DNA of 17,210 bases from Lachnospiraceae bacterium UBA1712 (GCA_002317175.1 DCJA01000027.1:1-17210); one strand, 5' to 3'; shown: positions 8,467 through 16,114, counted from the stretch's first letter. The notes: generated by a model from the letters alone, not told the origin. A program made the numbers and translations.

Positions 8467-8541
8467 TCAATAATGGTGGCATGCCTTAATTGTTGTTTTT
8501 CCTGATCCAAGAAAACCAGTTATAAGATCAACCTTTACCAT
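8467..8541 (-). pseudogene. 24-codon relic of a CobW/G3E GTPase N-terminus (leader minigene)
   Basis: An ORF of 24 codons begins directly after the Sel1 gene stop (TAAATG). It has AAGGA (8549-8553) 7 nt upstream of its ATG. The peptide starts MVKVDLITGFLGSGKTT, which is the Walker A N-terminus of CobW/YjiA-type G3E metallochaperone GTPases, and then runs IKACHHY to a TGA. A normal family member continues for about 300 residues. Here the GTPase domain, the CxCC motif and the C-terminal domain are absent, and the acetylesterase begins at once. The TGA (8467-8469) lies within the esterase ribosome site, so the fragment could still act as a coupled leader. It is read as a deletion remnant, possibly kept as a leader peptide. 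Confidence 0.75.
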
Positions 8542-10302
8542 TTAAATATCCTTAGGAATATCTCCTTCGTATCCATTTTCTACAGCCTTGTTATACCACT
8601 CTTTTGCTTTAGCGGCATTCTTCTTTACTCCTTCACCGTTTTTGTAAAGATGTCCCATCCAGGCCATAGCTTTAGCATTTCCATTATCAGCTGCCTTCTG
8701 ATACCATTCAAAGGCCTTACTATAGTCAATGTCAACTCCGTCCCCATTATAATAAATATATCCAAGAGAACACATAGCACTGGCATTACCAGCATCAGCA
8801 GCCTTCTCATACCACTCCATGGCTTTAGTAATATCTTTGCCTACGCCTTTACCTTCTTCATAAAAATAACCTATCCAGTTCATGCCTGTATCATCATTTT
8901 TATCAGCTGCCTTCTGATACCATTCAAAGGCCTTCTCATAATCAAGATCAACTCCATTGCCTTTATAATACTTATAACCAAGTGCACACATAGCTGAAGT
9001 GTTGCCTGCATCCGCTGCTTTACCATACCATTCAAGACTCTTGATATAACTCTGGTCAACTCCCTGCCCCTTATCATACATATCTCCAATCTTCTTCATG
9101 GCATTATAATTACCAAGTTTTACAGATTTAAGGTACCACTCCATGGCTTTACCATAATCCTGCTCTACTCCGTTGCCTGACTTATACATACCAGCAATAC
9201 TATTCATAGCACTACCATTTGAGAGCTCAGCTGCCTTAAGATACCACTCCATAGCCTTATCATAATCCTGTTCGACGCCATCTCCATCTCTATAAAGAGC
9301 GCCTAACCAGTTCATAGCAGTTGAATCGCCCAATTCCGCCGCTTTTGTATACAATTCAAATGCTTTACTGTAATCCTGCTCAACATTATTTCCATAGTAA
9401 TATAGATATGCAAGACTATACATTGCATCAGTGTCATCCAAGTCTATCGCTTTTTGATACCATTCCATGCCCTTGGTAACATCCTGCTCTACTCCGTTGC
9501 CATTAAGATAAATTCCTCCTAGACGATACATAGCATTGGTATTTCCCTTGTCCGCTAGTCCCTGATATATTTCAATAGCTTTTTCATATTCCTCATCAAG
9601 TCCATACAAAGCTGCAACTCGGATCATTGACATCTCATATCCTGCTTCTGCAGACTTTTGATAGTATTCTCTTGCCTTGTCGTAGTTCTCTTCAGCTTCA
9701 TATAAACTGGTACTATACATGCATCCAATTGCATAATCATATATTGCTGCATACTTTGTATCATCCACATTTCCTGCGTTAACAGCTTCATTGGCCTTAT
9801 CAAAGTATTCCAGACCTTTTTCTCTATCTACATCCACACCCTGTCCCTGAGTGTAGAAAAAGCCAAAACAGATGTCAGCTATAGGATTAACCCCTTCACA
9901 CTTTTCATAAAAAGTATATGCCTTTTCGTAATCCTTTCCTTCTTCCATCTCAAATTCCCAGTCATATATCCAGCCTGCGAAAAATGAGCCTTCTATATCT
10001 CCCATGGCATCCGCCTGCTCAAATAATTCAAGTGCCTTCTGAAGGTCCGTTTCCTTACCATTAAGACCTATGAGATAGTCGTAGCCTTCAGCTACCAGTG
10101 CCTGAGATTCCTCGCTTCCATTCTCTTTAGTAGCCTGTTCCTCATTAGCGGCCTGCTCTTCCTGATTTGCCACTTCCTCAATGCTCTGCTCCTGTGCATC
10201 AGTTGTTGCAGCATCACTCACTACTCCGCTTTCTGCCTGATTTCCACATCCACTCAGTGCCAGTCCAGCGCATAAAATTGCAATAATAATTCTCTTTCTC
10301 AC
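8542..10302 (-). CDS. Sel1-like repeat lipoprotein
   Basis: This 586-residue secreted lipoprotein starts MRKRIIIAILCAGLALSGCGN, with lipobox LSGC and lipidated Cys19. A Q/E/A-rich tether (about 20-70) follows. The rest is Sel1/TPR-like helical repeats: degenerate copies (about 75-250), then nine regular 36-37-residue copies (about 254-575) of the form AM..LG..Y..G.GVEQDY.KAMEWY.KAAE.G. Such arrays bind proteins or act as scaffolds. The partner is unknown. A longer frame opens at ATG 10320, but AGGAGG (10312-10317) lies inside it, 9 nt before GTG 10302, so GTG is taken as the start. It sits on the cell surface, while the neighbouring enzymes are cytoplasmic. It lies upstream of, and probably shares a transcript with, the acetylesterase and beta-mannosidase. 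Confidence 0.88.
   Translation of the reverse strand: MRKRIIIAILCAGLALSGCGNQAESGVVSDAATTDAQEQSIEEVANQEEQAANEEQATKENGSEESQALVAEGYDYLIGLNGKETDLQKALELFEQADAMGDIEGSFFAGWIYDWEFEMEEGKDYEKAYTFYEKCEGVNPIADICFGFFYTQGQGVDVDREKGLEYFDKANEAVNAGNVDDTKYAAIYDYAIGCMYSTSLYEAEENYDKAREYYQKSAEAGYEMSMIRVAALYGLDEEYEKAIEIYQGLADKGNTNAMYRLGGIYLNGNGVEQDVTKGMEWYQKAIDLDDTDAMYSLAYLYYYGNNVEQDYSKAFELYTKAAELGDSTAMNWLGALYRDGDGVEQDYDKAMEWYLKAAELSNGSAMNSIAGMYKSGNGVEQDYGKAMEWYLKSVKLGNYNAMKKIGDMYDKGQGVDQSYIKSLEWYGKAADAGNTSAMCALGYKYYKGNGVDLDYEKAFEWYQKAADKNDDTGMNWIGYFYEEGKGVGKDITKAMEWYEKAADAGNASAMCSLGYIYYNGDGVDIDYSKAFEWYQKAADNGNAKAMAWMGHLYKNGEGVKKNAAKAKEWYNKAVENGYEGDIPKDI
8567..9540 (-). repeat. 108-bp tandem repeats coding for Sel1 units
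   Basis: Nine successive coding units of about 108 bp encode the 36-37-residue Sel1 motif. Shared segments such as GCAATGG, GAATGGTA and GGAGTAGA-like strings recur at that spacing. Divergence between units is moderate, so slippage is old rather than ongoing. Edges are approximate. Confidence 0.7.
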
Positions 10303-10311
10303 TTTGTATTT

Positions 10312-10317
10312 CCTCCT
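10312..10317 (-). promoter_or_regulatory. Shine-Dalgarno that fixes the Sel1 start at GTG
   Basis: A perfect AGGAGG on the minus strand overlaps the apparent ATG at 10320 and sits 9 nt before GTG 10302. The resulting N-terminus is a standard lipoprotein signal. Confidence 0.7.
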
Positions 10318-10372
10318 CATATTCTCTTATATTAATTTACAACATTTCTGCCATTTCATCATCATTTATTTA

Positions 10373-10400
10373 ATAATATCCTAAGCTTTTTTGTATGCAA
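10373..10400 (-). promoter_or_regulatory. Putative promoter of the Sel1-esterase-mannosidase operon
   Basis: On the minus strand TTGCAT (10395-10400) and TATTAT (10373-10378) are separated by 16 nt. They lie directly after the terminator of the alpha-galactosidase and about 75 nt before the Sel1 start. Both hexamers are close to consensus. Confidence 0.4.
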
Positions 10401-10432
10401 AAAGGGGCCTCGGACCAGACCAAAACCCCTTT
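10401..10432 (-). terminator. Rho-independent terminator after the GH27 gene
   Basis: The minus-strand RNA forms a 13-bp stem, AAAGGGGTTTTGG with CCGAGGCCCCTTT, including three U-G pairs. It has a 6-nt loop and is followed by further T residues. The wobbles become A-C mismatches on the plus strand, so the structure is directional. It separates the alpha-galactosidase from the Sel1 operon. Confidence 0.8.
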
Positions 10433-10473
10433 GTTAATTATTATTCCCTTTTGTTATTTCACTTCATGCGATA

Positions 10474-11733
10474 TTAAAAGATTATTTTATACACCTTCGA
10501 ATTATGTAAACCAATCATGCTGTTGATTGTCATTCCCACTTCTATGCTCTCTCCGCTCCAAAGCTCCACGATTTCCCTGCAGCTTTCGATTTCATAATCA
10601 GCCAGATTAAGCGACATCTCTCTGTCTTCATCACTGATATTAAATAGTGCGATATAACAACCGCTTCCATCCTTCATCGGAGCAAACCAGGCAACTTCTT
10701 CATCTGTATGATACAGTTCATGAGCGCAATGACTATTCTCCTGAATGGCAAGTACTTCTCTGTTAGTAAGAAGCTTAAGTGTGAATTCATCGTTACATGG
10801 CATATCTGCACCAATAATAAGAGGAGCTCGCATCATGCACCAGAGACTCATCATGGTAATCTGTTCCACCTCGGTAAATGCAGTCCATCCATCAGCATCT
10901 GAACATCTTCTAAGCGCGCCCACCGGAAGCATATCTGCATCTGGCCAATGACCTGGTCCAGCATGTGTGCACCAGACTCTGGCTCTCTCAAACATATTTA
11001 CAAGCAGATCCCATCTGTCCCAAAAGTCATCTGTAATACGCCACATATTAGCATATTTTTTAAGATGCTCTGCTGTCTCAAGCTTGGCAGGCCCCGGAGA
11101 AAGGCTAAATACCATGTCTCTTCCACATCCACGCAATGATTCAGATATAAGCTCTACTTCTCTCTTACAGTGCGGATATTCTCTGGCTATATCATCCAGC
11201 TTTATAAAATCTACACCCCACTGTGCATACAGTGCGAAGATACTCTCATAATAAGCTCTTGCCCCAGCCTCATTACTCTCGCATTTGAGGCCATACATAT
11301 CAGGATTCCATGCACATATAGAGTTGGGATTGGCAACCATTCCAGCATGCTGGTCAGATCCAAGTATTGGAAGTCTCTTATGAGCAGCCATTCTAGGCAT
11401 ACCTCTCATAATGTGAATACCAAATTTCAGTCCCAGACTATGCACATAGTCTGCAAGTGGCTTAAAGCCCTTTCCATCAGCTGCAGAAGGAAATCTGTTT
11501 ACTGCAGGCATAAGTCTTCCATATTCATCCATACACAGATCAGAAAATGGTTCATATTCATGTGAACCTGCTGTAGGCTGATACCACTCAATATCAACAC
11601 ATACATATTCATAACCGTATTCCTTAAGATGCTCTGCCATATACTCGGCATTAGCTCTTACCTGAGCCTCATTGACTGCTGCCCCATAACAGTCCCAGCT
11701 GTTCCAGCCTCTTGGTGGTAACTGTGCTACCAT
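10474..11733 (-). CDS. GH27 alpha-galactosidase-like enzyme
   Basis: This 419-residue cytoplasmic enzyme belongs to clan GH-D, family GH27. The TIM barrel opens with PRGWNSWDCYG (7-17), followed by YEYVCVDIEWYQP (41-53). The nucleophile is D180 in DFIKLDD, and the acid/base is D235 in MWRITDDFWDRW, with R232 beside it. GPGHWPDADML (259-269) and MRAPLIIGADM (301-311) are further family marks. A C-terminal beta-sandwich (about 335-419) ends the protein. GH27 includes alpha-galactosidases, alpha-N-acetylgalactosaminidases and a few beta-L-arabinopyranosidases. The surrounding mannan genes favour removal of alpha-1,6-galactose from galactomanno-oligosaccharides. The start ATG has an AGAGAGG ribosome site about 7 nt upstream. 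It follows the 21-bp repeat array and ends at a strong terminator. Confidence 0.85.
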   Translation of the reverse strand: MVAQLPPRGWNSWDCYGAAVNEAQVRANAEYMAEHLKEYGYEYVCVDIEWYQPTAGSHEYEPFSDLCMDEYGRLMPAVNRFPSAADGKGFKPLADYVHSLGLKFGIHIMRGMPRMAAHKRLPILGSDQHAGMVANPNSICAWNPDMYGLKCESNEAGARAYYESIFALYAQWGVDFIKLDDIAREYPHCKREVELISESLRGCGRDMVFSLSPGPAKLETAEHLKKYANMWRITDDFWDRWDLLVNMFERARVWCTHAGPGHWPDADMLPVGALRRCSDADGWTAFTEVEQITMMSLWCMMRAPLIIGADMPCNDEFTLKLLTNREVLAIQENSHCAHELYHTDEEVAWFAPMKDGSGCYIALFNISDEDREMSLNLADYEIESCREIVELWSGESIEVGMTINSMIGLHNSKVYKIIF

Positions 11734-11806
11734 CGTATTTACCTCTCTTTTCTTAGTACAATATAGATGCCCACATATCCATCATAATGCAATGCCATTT
11801 TTTAAT

Positions 11807-11869
11807 CTGAAACACCGTTCATTTATTCTGAAACACCGTTCATATATTCTGAAACACCATTCATTTATT
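11807..11869. repeat. Three tandem 21-bp repeats upstream of the GH27 gene
   Basis: The plus-strand unit CTGAAACACCGTTCATTTATT occurs at 11807-11827, 11828-11848 and 11849-11869, with one base change in each of the later copies. A degenerate fourth copy runs into the stop of the next gene. Each unit holds a loose dyad, TGAA...TTCA. The 21-bp period places copies on the same DNA face. The minus-strand TTTCAG nearest to GH27 is 17 nt from CATTAT (11784-11789), a possible promoter. Confidence 0.8.
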
Positions 11870-11880
11870 CTGAACGCCTC

Positions 11881-12792
11881 TTACCAAACAGGTTTGTTGG
11901 CATATACTTCTTTCTTTATTATCTCCTTTAATCTAGCCCTGTGTTCTGGTCTGGCCATAAAGTATAATAAGCTATCCACAAGCTTCTCCGGTGGGAAGGA
12001 TCTTCCATCCAGTTTGAAATGCTTAAATCCGCCCGGAATAAACTGCTCGTTCATGCGCTCTCTGGTGATACTGTGCTCTCTTTGCATAATCTCATCAAAG
12101 GTAGCAAATACATACGGGCACTGGAATGATGGATTATGGAATTCCATCTGGCTCTTACCAATCTCTATATAATGATTAACTCTGTTTGGACAATCAACCT
12201 TACAGCCATGGTCCACAAGCAGTTCGAGTCTGTCTCTTTTCTCAATATCAAATATTCTTGGATCATTATTAAGTGAAGAATCAAGAACTACAAGATAATA
12301 GTCCTTATCCAGTTCTGCCTCTACATCCTCAATAGTCTTCAGGCATTTTGTTGTAGAAGATATAATCTTATATCCTGGAAACTTGTCTCTTATATAGTCC
12401 TCAATTACCTGAGTATTAACCAATACTTCATTCTTTCCATTATTGGCAGCATCAAGGCATACATTGGCAAATGTGTCAGTCAGATGCTTTTCTTCAATAA
12501 GTGGATTGGTAAAGGTATATCTGACAGCTATCCCTCTCTTATTAAGTTCTTCAACGACCTTATCCATAATAGGTCTGCTTATTCCGTCAAAACTGGTTCT
12601 TCCACCATTCCATATACAGTTTGGAAATGAACCATAGGCAGCCGCTATATCAAAATCATCATAAAACCACTGTGGTATATGCTCCAAAAAGTCTGCCATG
12701 AACATGTATAAAGCTGCATTTTTATAAAAATCCGGAACATAAAAATGTATCTTTTCATTTGCCAGATCTGATGCTCCAATTAAATCAACCAT
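11881..12792 (-). CDS. Uncharacterised protein, possibly U32-peptidase-like
   Basis: I do not recognise this 303-residue soluble protein with certainty. It has alternating hydrophobic strands and charged helices, as in a TIM-barrel protein: IHFYVPDFY (15-23), AVRYTFTNPL (89-98), NEVLVNT (121-127), YKIISSTTKC (141-150) and YYLVVLDSSLNN (165-176). Cysteines lie at 59, 112, 150, 197, 201 and 225. The stretch CKVDCPNRVNHY (197-208), followed by C225, resembles the cysteine cluster of U32-like peptidases and could bind a metal or Fe-S cluster. That is inference. There is no signal peptide or membrane segment. The ATG has AGAGGG 8 nt upstream, and an extended -10 lies at 12825-12830. It is 147 nt upstream of the alpha-galactosidase, so it may share regulation with it. 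Confidence 0.6.
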   Translation of the reverse strand: MVDLIGASDLANEKIHFYVPDFYKNAALYMFMADFLEHIPQWFYDDFDIAAAYGSFPNCIWNGGRTSFDGISRPIMDKVVEELNKRGIAVRYTFTNPLIEEKHLTDTFANVCLDAANNGKNEVLVNTQVIEDYIRDKFPGYKIISSTTKCLKTIEDVEAELDKDYYLVVLDSSLNNDPRIFDIEKRDRLELLVDHGCKVDCPNRVNHYIEIGKSQMEFHNPSFQCPYVFATFDEIMQREHSITRERMNEQFIPGGFKHFKLDGRSFPPEKLVDSLLYFMARPEHRARLKEIIKKEVYANKPVW

Positions 12793-12824
12793 ACCGGTAT
12801 CCCTCTTTTCTAATATCTTGCTAA

Positions 12825-12833
12825 ATTATATCA
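12825..12833 (-). promoter_or_regulatory. Extended -10 promoter of the 303-residue unknown gene
   Basis: The minus strand reads TGATATAAT about 33 nt before the start codon, a perfect extended -10. The -35 region is poor. Confidence 0.55.
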
Positions 12834-12880
12834 CAACGCTTATACATCTTTCTATGAAATATGTCTGATGAAATAAAAAA

Positions 12881-12919
12881 ACCTCTGCAGTTCTGCTTTT
12901 CCAACAGTTCTACAGAGGT
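12881..12919 (-). terminator. Rho-independent terminator after the LRR-LysM gene
   Basis: On the minus strand ACCTCTGTAG pairs with its partner CTGCAGAGGT, with an internal AA/AA mismatch and then CTG/CAG, around a 9-nt loop. A T7 run follows. It begins 16 nt after the stop codon at 12935. Confidence 0.8.
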
Positions 12920-12934
12920 CTTGGTCATTTATAC

Positions 12935-14542
12935 CTAATAATAAATCTTATCACCTATTGCTAGCTTATCCTTGTTTGTAATCTGTGGATTCTTAGCAAG
13001 CAGCTTGTTAAGTGGCACTGACAGCTTTACAGATATAGCACTAAGTGTATCTCCCTTTTGAACAATATATACGGAAGTATTCGCATTGTTCGTTGCTTTC
13101 ACACTGCCTGATGTTACGCTATTGCTTCCATATCTTGAATACAGGTAAAGTGGTCCATACCAAGGAATACTTTCATCAGTAACCACTGTCGCACCACCTG
13201 GAATTACTACGTGGTATCCTACTCCCATATAGTAATAAGTCATATCTAATACTACGTTAGGATTGCTCTTTAATTCTTTCATCAGATTCAGAGGAAGTGT
13301 AGTAATATCCTTAAGATATACTGTCTTCTTAGCAGCAGTGTTATCCTTGCTAACAGACCTAATTCCATTTATAACAGTCTCAATCTTCTCCTGATATACA
13401 GATTTAGCAGGTTCTGAAGGAACACTCTGTGATACATCAGTCTTGACTTCTGCACTGTTTTCTGTACTTTTCTTACTTTCTTCTGTTGGAGTAACTGGCT
13501 CTGAATTTGCCACTACTGTCGCAGAGCTAAAGTATGCCTGTACCTCTGAAACATATTGATACGGAGCATTAATAGTGCAACCAGTATCCTTTGGAAGCCC
13601 CATTGTTCTGAGAATTCCAATGATTGAATCAGCACTACTTGCATTAATAATATTAATTGTTCTTAAATAATCACAACGATATAATGCATCCGTTACAATA
13701 AACGAGCTTTCATCCTGTATGTCGTAGGAAATAGGATGCTCGTTAACTTCCCAAGTATTATTATTATTATTTCGAACCCTTTCAGAATATTTTACTATAT
13801 TACTAATGTTCTCAATTGTTAATGTATAAATCTTTGCATCCTTAAACAATCTAACGCCAAAAGAAGAAACACTCTCTGGAATAGTAATTTCTGTAAAAGA
13901 TGTATCACTAAATGCTTGCTGACCAATTGAAGTAACACTGTTTGGAATAGTAACACTAGATAAACTATGACACATCATAAATGTATTTGCTTCAATGCTT
14001 GTAACACCGTTTGGAATAGTTATGCTTGTTATTCCAGAAGGTGCGAAAGCAGCTACACCAATAGACGTAATACTATCTGGAAGGCTAATAATTCTCAGGT
14101 TGTCACAGTAAGCAAATGCACATATACCCAGAGAATTAACTCCATTTGACAAGTCCACAGAACTCAAATTACTACAACCTCGAAATGCATAATCTCCAAT
14201 AGAAGTAACGGTACTTGGAATGCTCACCTCTATTAAATTATCAAATACATGAGTACAATTTTCAGGAATTGCAGGATTTCCATTATCAAAATTATTATTT
14301 CCAATAGCAGTTATGCCCTCTTCTATAATAACTTTACGCGGCCTAATACCCTGAAAACGCCCATTCTGTATCGCACCAGTACCACTAATAGTCAATACTT
14401 CTCCATCATAAGTATAAGTAGCATTTGCTCCACATGAACCGCTTTCTGCTGCCCTTACATCTAGCCTTAAAACAAGAAATCCAATAACAATGATGCCTAG
14501 AACTAGTATCGACCTGAGTATTCCCAAAGTAACATTTTTCAT
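12935..14542 (-). CDS. Secreted BspA-type leucine-rich repeat protein with C-terminal LysM
   Basis: This 535-residue exported protein has a signal peptide (about 1-31) with a long hydrophobic core and a likely cut after VRA. It is followed by the BspA entry motif GSCGANATYTYDGEVLTISGTGAI (35-58). LRR_5 repeats (about 78-245) share the form LSSVTIPNSVTSIGQQAFS. A less regular region follows with a short Asn run (259-262), coded by AAT repeats. A Ser/Thr/Glu/Pro linker (about 347-380), a further domain (about 385-465) and one LysM (492-535, YIVQKGDTLSAIS...NKDKLAIGDKIYY) complete it. LysM should anchor it to peptidoglycan, while the LRR face binds an unknown ligand. The frame opens at 14572, but AGGAG 8 nt before ATG 14542 and the signal peptide favour this start. 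Confidence 0.85.
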   Translation of the reverse strand: MKNVTLGILRSILVLGIIVIGFLVLRLDVRAAESGSCGANATYTYDGEVLTISGTGAIQNGRFQGIRPRKVIIEEGITAIGNNNFDNGNPAIPENCTHVFDNLIEVSIPSTVTSIGDYAFRGCSNLSSVDLSNGVNSLGICAFAYCDNLRIISLPDSITSIGVAAFAPSGITSITIPNGVTSIEANTFMMCHSLSSVTIPNSVTSIGQQAFSDTSFTEITIPESVSSFGVRLFKDAKIYTLTIENISNIVKYSERVRNNNNNTWEVNEHPISYDIQDESSFIVTDALYRCDYLRTINIINASSADSIIGILRTMGLPKDTGCTINAPYQYVSEVQAYFSSATVVANSEPVTPTEESKKSTENSAEVKTDVSQSVPSEPAKSVYQEKIETVINGIRSVSKDNTAAKKTVYLKDITTLPLNLMKELKSNPNVVLDMTYYYMGVGYHVVIPGGATVVTDESIPWYGPLYLYSRYGSNSVTSGSVKATNNANTSVYIVQKGDTLSAISVKLSVPLNKLLAKNPQITNKDKLAIGDKIYY

Positions 14543-14593
14543 TTTAATTTCTCCTCGTTTGCCACATTTCACGTATATATATTTCCTTTATCC

Positions 14594-14635
14594 TGTCAAT
14601 ATCGAATAATATCGTATTAGTATTCTTTATGTCAA
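14594..14635 (-). promoter_or_regulatory. Promoter region with two TTGACA boxes for the LRR-LysM gene
   Basis: Minus-strand TTGACA at 14630-14635 is followed after 18 nt by TATTAT (14606-14611). A second TTGACA at 14594-14599 has only a poor -10 (TATACG, 16 nt on). The first pair is the better promoter, giving a leader of about 60 nt. Confidence 0.55.
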
Positions 14636-14713
14636 TTACTATACCCCCAGAGGTTTTTAACAATATTACTTAGATTCGATATATAAGCGATTGTACACAT
14701 CAACAATATCTCC

Positions 14714-15127
14714 TTATAGAACCATTACCAATGTTCCTACTGCGATAAGGATACAACCAACAACCGATTTTGCAGTGAATTCCTCATGCAAGAATACAAA
14801 GGCCAAAATCAGTGTTATTACCACACTAAGCTTGTCAATAGGCACAACCTTTGAAGCCTCTCCCATCTGCAAAGCCCTGTAATAGCAAAGCCAGGAAGCA
14901 CCTGTTGCAAGTCCCGAAAGTATCAGGAATATCCAGCTTTTTCTGCTAATATCTGCTATCCCGCTTTGTGCATGAGTCAGAAATACCATCCCCCATGCCA
15001 TAAACACTACAACAACTGTACGAATAGCGGTTGCCAGATTAGAATTAACACCATCAATACCTATCTTTGCCAGTATTGATGTTAAGGCAGCAAATACTGC
15101 TGAAAGAATTGCAAATAAAATCCACAT
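14714..15127 (-). CDS. EamA-family (DMT superfamily) four-helix transporter
   Basis: This 137-residue membrane protein consists of one EamA domain with four transmembrane helices (about 2-22, 32-52, 65-86 with GLATGASWLCYYRAL, and 100-135). The signature ASKVVPIDKLSVVITLILAFVFLHEEFTAKSVVG (90-123) is typical of single-domain DMT proteins. These must pair to make a ten-helix-like or dimeric transporter; here no partner gene is adjacent, so a homodimer is likely. Substrate cannot be told from the sequence. GAAGGTG 5 nt before ATG 15127 supports the start. A 13-bp perfect palindrome lies just upstream. It is unrelated in function to the LRR gene that follows. Confidence 0.85.
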   Translation of the reverse strand: MWILFAILSAVFAALTSILAKIGIDGVNSNLATAIRTVVVVFMAWGMVFLTHAQSGIADISRKSWIFLILSGLATGASWLCYYRALQMGEASKVVPIDKLSVVITLILAFVFLHEEFTAKSVVGCILIAVGTLVMVL

Positions 15128-15144
15128 ATTATCACCTTCTTTGA

Positions 15145-15157
15145 TTAAGATTCTTAA
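15145..15157. promoter_or_regulatory. 13-bp palindrome upstream of the EamA gene
   Basis: TTAAGATTCTTAA is a perfect dyad around one base, about 18 nt upstream of the EamA start codon. It could be an operator overlapping the 5' leader. The AT-rich background makes chance occurrence plausible. Confidence 0.25.
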
Positions 15158-15211
15158 CTCAAAATTTGCCCTATTTCTTCCCTTGTATTATTTGTAATCC
15201 CAAGCACTCTT

Positions 15212-16114
15212 TCAAAAACAAGTAATAACTATATCATATATAGCAAGTATGAATACCGGAATTAACACCAAAATCGTATTTCTTTGCATTTTCTTCTTTT
15301 TATTCTTCCATTCTTTTTCAGTCATCTTTCTTACATGAGGAGTTCCCAAAATTGCAAGGACAACACTTGCTGAAGCATAAATAAAATATGCATTTATCAG
15401 AAAAAGATACGCAGCACCCGCAAGCATCTGCATATTTAGTCTTGAAATAGCATATCCACATGTACAAAGTGGGGGCATTAAGGCTGTTGCAATTGCAACA
15501 CCAGGAATAATGTTATTTGATTTATCAATTCTGGTCTGTCCCACAATCCCGGCGATTCCACCAGCAATTGCCACTATTACATCAAACAGACTAGGCTTTG
15601 TTCTCGCCAGTAACTGCTCCGTTGCAGTTTTTACTGGCGACAAACAAAAATACAAGGTTGCTGTGCACATGCATATAACTACCTGTACAACAAGTCCCGC
15701 AATATGTTTCTCAATTAAGTACTTGCTATTTGAAGCTGTACCGTATGCAATTGCCAGAATACTTCCCATCAATGGAGATATTAGCATTGCTCCAATTATT
15801 ACTGCCACCGAATTAGTGTTAAGACCTACAGACGCAATCAGAATCGCAGAAACCATAACCACCATATTGGAACCGCTAATGACTCCGTTGGATAATATTC
15901 GATGCTTAATCTCTTCATTAGAAGCAGCATCCTCTGTAATAGAGAACATGCTTTTTAATGAGTGTCTTATTGTTTCCTCATTTTCTTTATAATTCTCTCT
16001 TATAGATAATATTTCTTCCTCAAGCTCATTTTTCAGATGACTTTCATTATGTTTTATCTCTTCCAGAATTTGTTTTTCTTTTTCTCTAATCTCAGAATGG
16101 ATATTATTTTTCAT
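15212..16114 (-). CDS. DUF389 family membrane protein
   Basis: This 300-residue protein has a charged, probably coiled-coil N-terminus (about 5-60) and then the DUF389 membrane domain. Hydrophobic segments lie at about 82-100, 103-126, 136-160, 180-198, 202-222, 228-255 and 275-298. Family marks are LNTNSVAVIIGAMLISPLMGSILAIAYG (about 98-125) and PGVAIATALMPPLCTCGYAI (about 203-222). Function is unknown across the family. The frame can start at GTG 16126, but GAGAG 5 nt before ATG 16114 and a normal N-terminus favour the ATG. It lies 54 nt after the hydrolase gene and 84 nt before the EamA gene, so it may share a transcript with both. Confidence 0.87.
   Translation of the reverse strand: MKNNIHSEIREKEKQILEEIKHNESHLKNELEEEILSIRENYKENEETIRHSLKSMFSITEDAASNEEIKHRILSNGVISGSNMVVMVSAILIASVGLNTNSVAVIIGAMLISPLMGSILAIAYGTASNSKYLIEKHIAGLVVQVVICMCTATLYFCLSPVKTATEQLLARTKPSLFDVIVAIAGGIAGIVGQTRIDKSNNIIPGVAIATALMPPLCTCGYAISRLNMQMLAGAAYLFLINAYFIYASASVVLAILGTPHVRKMTEKEWKNKKKKMQRNTILVLIPVFILAIYDIVITCF

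Noticed and set aside
10745..11565. Several overlapping plus-strand frames opposite the GH27 gene
   Set aside because: They are antisense shadows of a gene with full catalytic motifs, and overlap one another in different frames.
11807..11869. 21-bp repeats as a CRISPR array
   Set aside because: The units are directly adjacent with no unique spacers, and no cas gene is present.
11792..12172. Plus-strand frame with repeated LKHRSFI heptads
   Set aside because: The heptads come from the 21-bp DNA repeats, and the rest is antisense to the 303-residue gene. There is no credible ribosome site.
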